This document shows positions 18,418 through 24,875 of a stretch of DNA of 32,581 nucleotides, in pieces. Position numbers and translations under genes: made by a program. Position 1 is the first letter of the stretch. Each line of letters begins with the position of its first letter. A model generated the notes under the pieces. The model made no database searches. It was not told the origin of the DNA and saw only the letters and a program-made list of their open reading frames with translations. The stretch comes from Salinivirgaceae bacterium (GTDB lineage: Bacteria > Bacteroidota > Bacteroidia > Bacteroidales > SZUA-534). The stretch covers positions 1 to 32,581 of the forward strand of contig JAFZKK010000076.1 in NCBI GenBank assembly GCA_017551905.1, read 5' to 3'.

Positions 18418-19662
18418 ATGAGTGCAGAAACAGATACTAACAAATTATCTTTCAATAACCTATTCGATGCGGTATCGAGCCTTGACAAGGCTTTTGCCGA
18501 TAATACCGCAAAGGCTATCAATAGGAATATTACTGCCCGTAACTGGCTGATTGGCTATTATATAGTTAATTACGAGCAAAATGGTAGCGACCGCGCCAAA
18601 TACGGAGCCAAAACACTTCAAACATTGGCAGAAAGGCTCAATTCACGTTCGATGTCATATCGTAATTTGAGACTTTACCGACAATTCTTTTTGGAGTTTC
18701 CGTCATTGGTTCAACCAATTTGCGATTATGTTGCACAAGAATTTGAAAATGAACAAAATACAATTGGGCAATCAATGGTTGCCCAATTGGAAAGTGGCGA
18801 AAAGTCAATTTGGCAACCAATGGTTGCCAAATTAGAGAATGGTCCAACGTTAATTTGGCAATCAGCGATTGCCAAATTAGACTCAGACTTGCAAATACCT
18901 GCAGATAAGCTATTTGGCCATTTATCCTTCACTCATTTTTCTCAAATAATGAGCGTTGAGAATCCGTTGGCTCGTGTCTTTTATGAACTTGAGACAATGA
19001 AAGGTGTTTGGACGGTTCGCGAACTCAAACGGCAAATCGACACCAACTATTTTGAGCGCAGCGGCATTAGCAGCAATCCCGCCAAAATGAGCCAATATGT
19101 GCAGAACAAAGCTGAGCAGATGTCGCTTGCCGAAACCATTAAATCGCCATACGTTTATGAGTTTTTGGGATTGAAAGACACCGAAATAATTGAGGAAGAC
19201 GAACTCGAGCAGGCACTAATCGACCATCTTGAGGAATTTATACTCGAATTGGGTACAGGCTTTTGCTTCGAAGCACGCCAAAAACGCATACTTGTCGATG
19301 ACGAATACTACTTCTGCGACCTTGTTTTCTACAATCGCATTCTGAAGTGCCACGTGCTTATCGACTTGAAATCTGTTCGTTTGAAATATGACGATGTGGC
19401 GCAGATGAATCTCTATCTATCTTATTTCAAGCACAATGTGATGCAACCCGACGACAATCCGCCTATAGGCATTTTGATGTGCACCGAAGCAGGCAAAGAA
19501 CTTGTGCAATATGCCACCGATGGAATCGATGACAATCTCTTTGTCAAGAAATACCGTTTGGCCTTGCCTGTGGAGTCGAAACTCACGCAGTGGCTTAAAA
19601 ACGAAATCAAGAATTTTGCCAATGCACAGACGCAAGGTAAAATGAATAATAGCAGCAATTAA
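18418..19662 (+). CDS. DUF1016/YhcG-type PD-(D/E)XK nuclease with internal palindrome array
   Basis: The 414-residue protein has the two-part DUF1016 layout. The helical N-terminal domain (about 15-95) contains NWLIGYYIVNYEQ and RNLRLYRQF. A variable linker (about 96-165) is followed by the core with ENPLARVFYELETMKG, WTVRELKRQI, GTGFCFEARQKRI, the catalytic Asp301 (FCDLVFYN) and the Asp316-x-Lys318 pair (LIDLK). Such proteins occur near defence and restriction loci, and their substrate is poorly known. The linker is made of three 15-residue repeats encoded by palindromes. The start ATG at 18418 lies 24 bases after dxr with no promoter seen. It interrupts the expected dxr-rseP order. No hsd or methylase genes are adjacent. 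Confidence 0.9.
   Translation: MSAETDTNKLSFNNLFDAVSSLDKAFADNTAKAINRNITARNWLIGYYIVNYEQNGSDRAKYGAKTLQTLAERLNSRSMSYRNLRLYRQFFLEFPSLVQPICDYVAQEFENEQNTIGQSMVAQLESGEKSIWQPMVAKLENGPTLIWQSAIAKLDSDLQIPADKLFGHLSFTHFSQIMSVENPLARVFYELETMKGVWTVRELKRQIDTNYFERSGISSNPAKMSQYVQNKAEQMSLAETIKSPYVYEFLGLKDTEIIEEDELEQALIDHLEEFILELGTGFCFEARQKRILVDDEYYFCDLVFYNRILKCHVLIDLKSVRLKYDDVAQMNLYLSYFKHNVMQPDDNPPIGILMCTEAGKELVQYATDGIDDNLFVKKYRLALPVESKLTQWLKNEIKNFANAQTQGKMNNSSN
18761..18879 (+). repeat. Three tandem in-frame palindromes, 45-base period
   Basis: Three 29-base palindromes occupy 18761-18789, 18806-18834 and 18851-18879, centred at 18775, 18820 and 18865, so the period is exactly 45 bases or 15 codons. Each can form a stem of 12 to 13 pairs around a 3-base loop (AAT, AAT, AGC). 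The second arm set is AATTTGGCAACC and GGTTGCCAAATT. Sites 1/29, 6/24 and 12/18 differ between copies; site 6/24 is fully compensated (G-C or T-A), 12/18 is T-G, C-G or T-A, and 1/29 is C-G, C-A mismatch or T-A. The 16-base spacers between units are less conserved (10 of 16 identical by eye). Confidence 0.92.
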
Positions 19663-19674
19663 ATAACTAATACT

Positions 19675-20331
19675 ATGAACACCAACATTCTCAAAACCAC
19701 TTTCGCCGCTTTAGCACTTTTGGTTGGAATAACTATTGCTGGCTGTAATTCAAAGCCGCAAGCAAATACAACTAATACTACGGTAACAGAAACTTGCGAT
19801 TCAAATCTGCAAATAAGTGCAAATGACAAATTGGAAATAGAAAAACTGTTTCGCGATATGATGTATTGGAGTTTTAACGATACTGTCCATATTAATATAC
19901 TTCCTATACTTACCGATGATAAAGATTCAATATGTGTGGGGTTTGACTTTCAAGAGCTTGAAACAACTGCCCAACAATTAAAAAACACTGGTTTTTTCTC
20001 TCAATCTTTTATCGATAACTATAAGAGGTTAATTACCGAACTTGACAGAAGAATACGTAATAATTATTATGGGTACGAATGGAGCGTGTATGAATTGCCA
20101 CCATTCAGATTTGGTAATGATGTAGGGGAGTTTTGCAATTGTCAAGACATTGTAACGGTTGATAGTATGAGTTTTATAAACGAGGACCCTAAAAATGTTG
20201 AAGCATTTTGGTATACAAAGTGGAGTGAGATGCACGAAATGGGGAATTGTAAATTTGAAAAAGAGCAAGGACATTGGAAAATCTCATATCTGTGGGGATT
20301 CGATTATGAAAATGGTATAAAAGAATTGTGA
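19675..20331 (+). CDS. Lipoprotein of unknown function (AT-rich)
   Basis: The 218-residue product begins with a lipoprotein signal peptide with lipobox ITIAGC (Cys24), so it should be lipidated and exported. A Thr/Asn-rich linker follows. The mature part has a KLEIEKLFRDMMYW helix, a DELD-like helical middle (FIDNYKRLITELDRRI) and ends in aromatic-rich sequence (HWKISYLWGFDYENG). I do not recognise the family. Base composition stands out: the stretch at 19801-19860 is about one third GC, while rseP nearby (20821-20880) is about two thirds. This suggests foreign or relaxed sequence in the dxr-rseP gap. It starts 12 bases after the nuclease stop. A role with the nuclease is not supported by any motif. 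Confidence 0.85.
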   Translation: MNTNILKTTFAALALLVGITIAGCNSKPQANTTNTTVTETCDSNLQISANDKLEIEKLFRDMMYWSFNDTVHINILPILTDDKDSICVGFDFQELETTAQQLKNTGFFSQSFIDNYKRLITELDRRIRNNYYGYEWSVYELPPFRFGNDVGEFCNCQDIVTVDSMSFINEDPKNVEAFWYTKWSEMHEMGNCKFEKEQGHWKISYLWGFDYENGIKEL

Positions 20332-20360
20332 AATCGAGCAAACAATTAAATTGGTAACAG

Positions 20361-20510
20361 ATGAAAGAATATGAAGATGCCTCAATTTTGGCAGAGGCCC
20401 AAAAGCGGCTTTCGGAACCTGCAACCTATCTCACACACGACAAGGTTATGAAAAAGGAAGGCCTTACTGAAGCCGATTTAAATGATATTGAGGTGGATAT
20501 AGAAAAATAA
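20361..20510 (+). CDS. Small acidic protein, possibly an orphan antitoxin
   Basis: This is a 49-residue ORF starting with ATG at 20361, 29 bases after the lipoprotein stop and 53 bases before rseP. The sequence is charged and helical, with LAEAQKRLSEPATYLTH and KKEGLTEADLNDIEVDIEK. This resembles the short C-terminal style of type II antitoxins, in which a conserved THD/SHDEVM-like turn is followed by an acidic tail, but the match is from memory and weak. No toxin gene follows, since rseP is next. It could also be a small regulator or a non-functional remnant. Confidence 0.5.
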   Translation: MKEYEDASILAEAQKRLSEPATYLTHDKVMKKEGLTEADLNDIEVDIEK

Positions 20511-20563
20511 AATTTCAACTTACAATCTTTTTAATCAGCAAATCAAAAATCAATAAATAATAA

Positions 20564-21883
20564 ATGGAAACATTAGTCCGCATTGCGCAACTGCTTTTGA
20601 GCCTGTCTATTCTGGTCATTTTCCACGAGTTCGGGCATTTCATCATCGCGAAAGCGTTCAAAACACGCGTCGAGAAGTTCTACCTTTTCTTCGACCCGTG
20701 GTTCTCGCTCTTCAAGTTCAAACCAAAAAACAGTGACACCGAATACGGCATCGGGTGGCTGCCGCTGGGCGGCTACGTGAAGATTGCCGGAATGATTGAC
20801 GAGAGTATGGACAAGGAACAAATGGCGCTGCCGCCCAAGCCCGACGAGTTCCGCTCGAAAAAGCCGTGGCAGCGGCTGCTGATTATTGTGGCGGGCGTGG
20901 TTTTCAACCTGATAATGGCAATGGGCATCTACGCCGGAATCCTGTTCACGTGGGGCGAGGAGTATCTGCCCACCGAAAATATGACCTACGGCGTGGTGTG
21001 CGACTCGCTGGCGCTTGAGACGGGCCTTCAAAATGGTGACAAAATCATCAGCGTCGACGGCGAGAAGGTTGAGAAGGCAACGGCCATCACGGCGTATATT
21101 TTGCTGAATGAATCAAAGAGCATTCAGGTGGAGCGCAATGGTGAGAGAATAGATATCGCCTTGTCGGACAGCATTATACCACATCTGCTGAAAGGCAGTC
21201 CGTTTATCACGCCGCGTATGCCGTTTGTGGCGGGCGGATTTGTGAAAGGCTCGCCTGCCGAAGCCGCTGGAATGCAGTTGGGCGACAGAATTGTGGGCAT
21301 CGATTCAATCCCGACCGATTTTTTCGACGAGTTCAAAGCGGCCATTGCCAACTTTAAGGACACAACTGTCGGCATCAACGTTGTCCGCGACGGGCAGCCG
21401 CTAACGCTTGCCGTGGCCATTGGCGCCGACAGCAAGATTGGCGTGGCGGCATCGGCCGAGGGCATCTTCGAACTGCGCAAGATTGAATACGGATTTTTTG
21501 CCGCCATTCCGGCCGGAGCCAAAAAGGCGTTCGTTGTGGCGCGCGACTATCTGAAACAATTCAAACTGATTGTGAAGCCCGAAACCAAAGCCTACGAGTC
21601 GCTTGGCGGGTTCATCGCCATTGGCAAGATTTTCCCTGGCACGTGGGACTGGTACTCGTTCTGGAGTATGACGAGTTTCTTGAGCATTATGCTGGCGGTG
21701 CTGAATATTCTGCCTATTCCGGCACTCGACGGCGGCCACGCGCTGTTCATCATCATCGAAATGGTGACGCGCCGCAAACCATCGGACAAGGTTATGGAGG
21801 TGGCGCAGTACATCGGCTTCGCGCTGCTGCTGGCACTGCTCATCTACGCCAACGGAAACGATATTGTGAAACTGTTTAGATAA
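20564..21883 (+). CDS. rseP: RseP/site-2 protease family zinc metalloprotease
   Basis: RseP cleaves membrane proteins such as anti-sigma factors within the membrane. The 439 residues have the zinc motif HEFGH (21-25) in the first TM helix, a GYVKIAGM segment, TM2 (about 105-125), two PDZ-like domains (around 130-200 and 215-290, the latter with KGSPAEAAGMQLGDRI), and a C-terminal PALDGGH segment (about 386-392) supplying the third zinc ligand. Length is typical. Start is the ATG at 20564. A 93-base word-repeat spacer follows, then the O-methyltransferase. The dxr-rseP linkage is broken by about 2.1 kb. Confidence 0.96.
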   Translation: METLVRIAQLLLSLSILVIFHEFGHFIIAKAFKTRVEKFYLFFDPWFSLFKFKPKNSDTEYGIGWLPLGGYVKIAGMIDESMDKEQMALPPKPDEFRSKKPWQRLLIIVAGVVFNLIMAMGIYAGILFTWGEEYLPTENMTYGVVCDSLALETGLQNGDKIISVDGEKVEKATAITAYILLNESKSIQVERNGERIDIALSDSIIPHLLKGSPFITPRMPFVAGGFVKGSPAEAAGMQLGDRIVGIDSIPTDFFDEFKAAIANFKDTTVGINVVRDGQPLTLAVAIGADSKIGVAASAEGIFELRKIEYGFFAAIPAGAKKAFVVARDYLKQFKLIVKPETKAYESLGGFIAIGKIFPGTWDWYSFWSMTSFLSIMLAVLNILPIPALDGGHALFIIIEMVTRRKPSDKVMEVAQYIGFALLLALLIYANGNDIVKLFR

Positions 21884-21977
21884 TTGGTGTTGGGTGTTTG
21901 GTATTGTGTGTTAGTATCGATTCCAACACCTAAAACCCAACACCCAATACCTACGATTCACCAATTCACCACCCACT
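21884..21977. repeat. Word-repeat spacer with an inverted repeat
   Basis: The spacer starts at the rseP stop and contains GGTGTTGGGT at 21886-21895 and its exact complement at 21935-21944. The rest is made of related GTGTTTGGTATTG-type words. The same GGTGTTGGG/TATTGGG words return at about 22662-22690 in the next spacer. No T run follows, so a terminator role is uncertain. Confidence 0.6.
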
Positions 21978-22628
21978 ATGCCACAACGATTCGACCACAG
22001 CGTTGACCAATACATCGAGGAGCACACAACAGCCGCAAGCCCGCTGCTCAACGAGCTGGAGCGTCAGACCTACGTGAAGGTTCTGCGGCCGCAGATGGTT
22101 GCGGGGCACCTTCAGGGCAAGGTTTTGGAGATGATGTGCCGGATGATTCGGCCGCAGCGCGTGCTCGAACTTGGCACCTTTACCGGCTATTCGGCGCTGT
22201 GTATGGCCGCCGGAATGCCCGATGGCTCGGTCTTGCACACCATTGATGTGAACGACGAGCTGGAGGATTTCACGCGTTCGTTTCTCGACCGCAGCCCCTA
22301 CGCCAACCGCATTGTCTATCATTTGGGCGACGCGCGGCAGATAGTGCCCACCCTTGGCGGCCAGTTCGACCTTGTGTTTATCGATGCCGACAAACGCGAA
22401 TACCCCGAATATTACAACCTGATTATCAACGAGGTGCGCACGGGCGGTTTCATTGTTGCCGACGATGTTCTCTGGTACGGCAAAATCAACGGCGACTCGC
22501 CCCACACCGACAACCACACCGCCGGCCTTCAGCAATTCAACGATATGGTCCACAACGACCCGCGCGTTGAAAACGTGCTGTTCCCAATCCGCGACGGGTT
22601 GATGGTGATGCAGAAGGTCAGTGAGTGA
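21978..22628 (+). CDS. Class I SAM-dependent O-methyltransferase
   Basis: This 216-residue protein belongs to the catechol O-methyltransferase-like family (Methyltransf_3). Motif I LELGTFTGYSAL (SAM binding) is near residue 61. An acidic ribose-binding turn (TIDVND) is present, and FIDADKREYPEYY carries the metal-binding Asp. GGFIVADDVLWYGK supplies further metal ligands. It therefore has the usual divalent-metal O-methylation site. Its small-molecule substrate is unknown. No biosynthetic cluster surrounds it, and it seems to stand alone between two word-repeat spacers. Confidence 0.93.
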   Translation: MPQRFDHSVDQYIEEHTTAASPLLNELERQTYVKVLRPQMVAGHLQGKVLEMMCRMIRPQRVLELGTFTGYSALCMAAGMPDGSVLHTIDVNDELEDFTRSFLDRSPYANRIVYHLGDARQIVPTLGGQFDLVFIDADKREYPEYYNLIINEVRTGGFIVADDVLWYGKINGDSPHTDNHTAGLQQFNDMVHNDPRVENVLFPIRDGLMVMQKVSE

Positions 22629-22727
22629 TTAAGTGAAGGATTGAATGATAGAATGATTGAAGGTGTTGGGTATTGGGTGTTAGGTGTTGAAGGAATAATG
22701 TAAACTGACACAAACATTGCATCCTAC

Positions 22728-22780
22728 TTATGACTTTTGCCTTATGCCTTTTTAACTTAAAACTTCGAGAACTTAAAACT
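22728..22780 (+). repeat. Dispersed intergenic repeat, copy 2
   Basis: The first 18 bases are identical to the minus strand of 9217-9200, and 22761-22780 closely matches 9184-9166. This is the second copy of the repeat seen between the rhomboid genes. Confidence 0.75.
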
Positions 22781-22856
22781 TTCAACCGGTTAATCAATTC
22801 CACCCCTTGAAACCCTTCATTCGTCGGGTTAAACCGCGCGGTTCACCGATATAGGC

Positions 22857-22887
22857 TTTCGGAACACGCACAACCACAATACTTTTG
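22857..22887 (+). promoter_or_regulatory. Candidate promoter of the LiaF-like/LytTR pair
   Basis: TACTTTTG at 22880-22887 matches TAnnTTTG exactly. TTTC at 22857-22860 gives a 19-base spacer to it. The implied leader is about 80 bases. A 12-base palindrome lies 13 bases upstream of the -33 element, a possible operator. Confidence 0.5.
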
Positions 22888-22976
22888 CGCTGCAAACAAA
22901 AAGGTGCGCAACTGCAGAACATTTTTTCGTTTGCGTTGTCAATAAACGTATTTTTAAACCGTAAAAAATTTGAATT

Positions 22977-23738
22977 ATGGAAAATTATGAAAATGTAAAC
23001 CGCCGCCACCGCCTGTCGTGGGGCATTGTTTTGATTGTTATTGGCGCCGTGCTTGGTCTGCAATTTGCCGGAATGCTGCCCGAACCGCTGTATTTTGCGC
23101 TTTTCCGCTGGCAGTCGATATTTCTGGCCATAGCCCTCGCCAAACTCATTCAAGGCGAGTTCCGCGCCAGCTTGGTTTGCTTAGCCATTGGTGTGGCAAC
23201 CAACTATTATGGATGGTCAAGGCTGATTGACAGTCTTTTATCCGACGGCTCTGTAAACGGCAGAGAGATTAGCGCAATCTTTTGGGCGGCTTTGTTTGTT
23301 GGTGTGGGCCTGATACTGATTTTCACCAAACCGCGCCACAACAATCATTTCAAAGCCGAAGGTGGTTTCGCTGCAAAGCACGGCCATATTGAGCAAAATA
23401 CTGATAATGAAGGCCGAATTGATTACAATTTTTGCTTCAGCGGAAGCGAGCAAGTGTTTATGGAGCCCGTTTTCCGTGGCGGCAATATCAAAGCCACGTG
23501 CGGCGGAATTATGCTCGACCTGCGCCACACCACGCTGCCCGAAGGCGACACCACGCTCAACATCGACGCCACGTGCGGCGGATTTACGCTGAAAGTGCCG
23601 AGCAATTGGAAAGTTGTGAACCAATGCAGCTTTGTGCTGGGTGGCATCACCGACAAACGTTTTGCCGTTGATATGGACAACACTCGCCGGCTGATAATCA
23701 CCGGACGGTGCGTAATGGGCGGTGGTTCAATCGAATAG
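22977..23738 (+). CDS. LiaF-like membrane protein
   Basis: The 253-residue protein has four TM helices in its first 110 residues (GIVLIVIGAVLGLQFAG and others), then a beta-rich soluble domain (about 150-253). That domain has repeated Gly-rich turns (FRGGNIKATCGGIMLDLR, IDATCGGFTLKVPSNW, GRCVMGGGSIE), typical of the DUF5668/LiaF C-terminal domain. LiaF-like proteins act as envelope-stress sensors or inhibitors in other bacteria. The next gene, a membrane LytTR regulator, starts 4 bases after its stop, so the two form an operon and probably work together. That partnership is inferred from spacing. Confidence 0.88.
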   Translation: MENYENVNRRHRLSWGIVLIVIGAVLGLQFAGMLPEPLYFALFRWQSIFLAIALAKLIQGEFRASLVCLAIGVATNYYGWSRLIDSLLSDGSVNGREISAIFWAALFVGVGLILIFTKPRHNNHFKAEGGFAAKHGHIEQNTDNEGRIDYNFCFSGSEQVFMEPVFRGGNIKATCGGIMLDLRHTTLPEGDTTLNIDATCGGFTLKVPSNWKVVNQCSFVLGGITDKRFAVDMDNTRRLIITGRCVMGGGSIE

Positions 23739-23742
23739 CACT

Positions 23743-24531
23743 ATGAATCCATTTCTGCGAAACCGCGCCACAACCATTGCCGCAGCCGTTGCGCTGGCCG
23801 CCATTGCCGCCTGTTACAGTGCGGCATTCGGTGTGTTAGCTGATATGAGCGCCGCAACCTTGCTTGCCGATGGCGCGGTGTTTGCCGCAACGTTCGCATT
23901 CGAGTGCATAATCATCTGGAACATAATCAAATATGTGCTTCGGCCAATGGTCAGCGGCTACCTCAACCAATACCTGATGATTATCGGGTTCTTTGTTGTG
24001 GTGAGCACGGCTGGCGTTGAGTTGGCGGTCAACTATTTTGTTGACGGTGAGAATCTTATTGCATTCGCAAAAACACTACCCGCACGCGGTTTGGTGCTGG
24101 CATTGCTCTACGCCGCTGTGGTGCAATTCTACAACCAACGCCTCAACGCCGACGACGAGTCCGACGCCGAACCAACAGCCGAGCCATCATCGGCCCCGAC
24201 CGAAGTAATCGACAAAATAACCGTCCGTAGCGGACAGAAAATCAGCGTGATAAACATTGCCGATGTAAACTTCATCAAAGCCGATGGCGATTATGTGTCG
24301 ATAGCCACTGAAACGGGCCGCTGGCTCAAGGAACAGACAATGAAATACTACGAGCAAAACCTGCCAACCGCCGATTTTGTGCGGGTTCACAGGTCGTACA
24401 TTGTGAATGTGGCCAAAATCTCGAAAATCGAGCGCTACGGCCAACAGCAACTCATTGAGCTGCGCAACGGCGAGAAAATCAAAGTCAGCAATTCGGGGTA
24501 TAAGGCGCTGAAAGAGAGACTGAATCTGTAG
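23743..24531 (+). CDS. Membrane-embedded LytTR transcriptional regulator
   Basis: The 262-residue protein has four TM helices (about residues 8-130), a Ser/Ala/Glu-rich linker and a LytTR DNA-binding domain at about 157-262 (IADVNFIKADGDYVSIATE, FVRVHRSYIVNVAKI, IELRNGEKIKVSNSGYK). It lacks a receiver domain, so its activity is probably set through its membrane part, likely with the LiaF-like partner upstream. The ATG at 23743 is chosen; an earlier start would overlap the LiaF-like gene. The target promoter is unknown. Self-regulation through palindromes upstream of the operon is a guess. Confidence 0.92.
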   Translation: MNPFLRNRATTIAAAVALAAIAACYSAAFGVLADMSAATLLADGAVFAATFAFECIIIWNIIKYVLRPMVSGYLNQYLMIIGFFVVVSTAGVELAVNYFVDGENLIAFAKTLPARGLVLALLYAAVVQFYNQRLNADDESDAEPTAEPSSAPTEVIDKITVRSGQKISVINIADVNFIKADGDYVSIATETGRWLKEQTMKYYEQNLPTADFVRVHRSYIVNVAKISKIERYGQQQLIELRNGEKIKVSNSGYKALKERLNL

Positions 24532-24560
24532 GAAATAGGCCTCGTTAAGGCGCGAAGTGT

Positions 24561-24591
24561 TTTGCAAGTTGCGGGTTATCACTTACCTTTG
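24561..24591 (+). promoter_or_regulatory. Promoter of the small basic protein gene
   Basis: TTTG at 24561-24564, a 19-base spacer and TACCTTTG at 24584-24591 form the best Bacteroidota promoter match in the window. Transcription would start about 20 bases before the ATG at 24618. Confidence 0.75.
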
Positions 24592-24617
24592 CGGCTCGTT
24601 CTAAAACACTTAAGAAA

Positions 24618-24875
24618 ATGGGAAAGAGACAAAAACCAACGTTTCTCGAGTACCTAAACGCCGTGAAGAAGGCTGACAGGGAAAGAGAGATAGCGACGCA
24701 CGGGAAACTGATTTCCACAAGGCCGCTACGAATCGTGAAATCGAAAAAGGTTTACGACCGAAACCGCAAAAAGAGAGATTGTTCGAATTATGATGACAGT
24801 CTCTCTTTTTTTCTGCCAGTCTTCTTGTTAAATATTCAAATACCGATGCCACAAATAGAGAACAAGCAATGCTAA
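24618..24875 (+). CDS. Small basic protein with coding run-through of a terminator hairpin
   Basis: The first 53 or so residues (up to NRKKRD) are basic and helical (FLEYLNAVKKADRERE, KSKKVYDRNRKK). By memory this resembles small conserved Bacteroidota proteins, though the family has no name I can give. The in-frame stop comes only at 24873-24875. The last 30 residues are therefore encoded by the bidirectional terminator (24768-24812) and by the antisense of the next gene's 3' end. An ancestral stop may have been lost, or the tail may not matter. A strong promoter supports expression. Function unknown. Confidence 0.65.
   Translation: MGKRQKPTFLEYLNAVKKADREREIATHGKLISTRPLRIVKSKKVYDRNRKKRDCSNYDDSLSFFLPVFLLNIQIPMPQIENKQC
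24768..24812. terminator. Bidirectional Rho-independent terminator between convergent units
   Basis: AAAAAGAGAGA at 24768-24778 pairs with TCTCTCTTTTT at 24800-24810, with a 21-base loop and T runs on both sides when read in either direction. It lies between the plus-strand small gene and the end of the minus-strand membrane-protein array at 24828. Confidence 0.8.

Larger units (their letters stand above)
22629..22976. other. Long intergenic region: word repeats, dispersed repeat, palindromes and promoter
   Basis: This 348-base gap holds no supported gene. From left to right it contains GAATGATAGAATGATTG-type words, GGTGTTGGG words, a second copy of the dispersed repeat (22728-22780), the palindrome AACCGGTT at 22784-22791, the 12-base palindrome AACCGCGCGGTT at 22832-22843 and a promoter (22857-22887). 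An AT-rich leader of about 80 bases ends at the LiaF-like start. Confidence 0.7.

Noticed and set aside
18761..18879. Possible CRISPR-like array
   Set aside because: There are only three units, the repeats are palindromic and coding, the spacers are 16 bases and partly similar, and no cas genes are nearby.
18638..18932. Antisense frames of 68-69 codons over the palindrome array
   Set aside because: The repeated peptides in these frames follow from the palindromes themselves. There is no independent evidence that they are genes.
18418..19662. Part of a complete type I restriction system
   Set aside because: No hsdM, hsdS or hsdR gene is adjacent. Only the YhcG-type nuclease is present, so a restriction locus is not supported.
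21884..21977. Rho-independent terminator after rseP
   Set aside because: The 10-base inverted pair is real but has a 39-base loop and no T run, so I list it as a repeat only.
22629..22976. A hidden gene in the long spacer
   Set aside because: No frame on either strand shows coding character. Word repeats, palindromes and a promoter account for the sequence.
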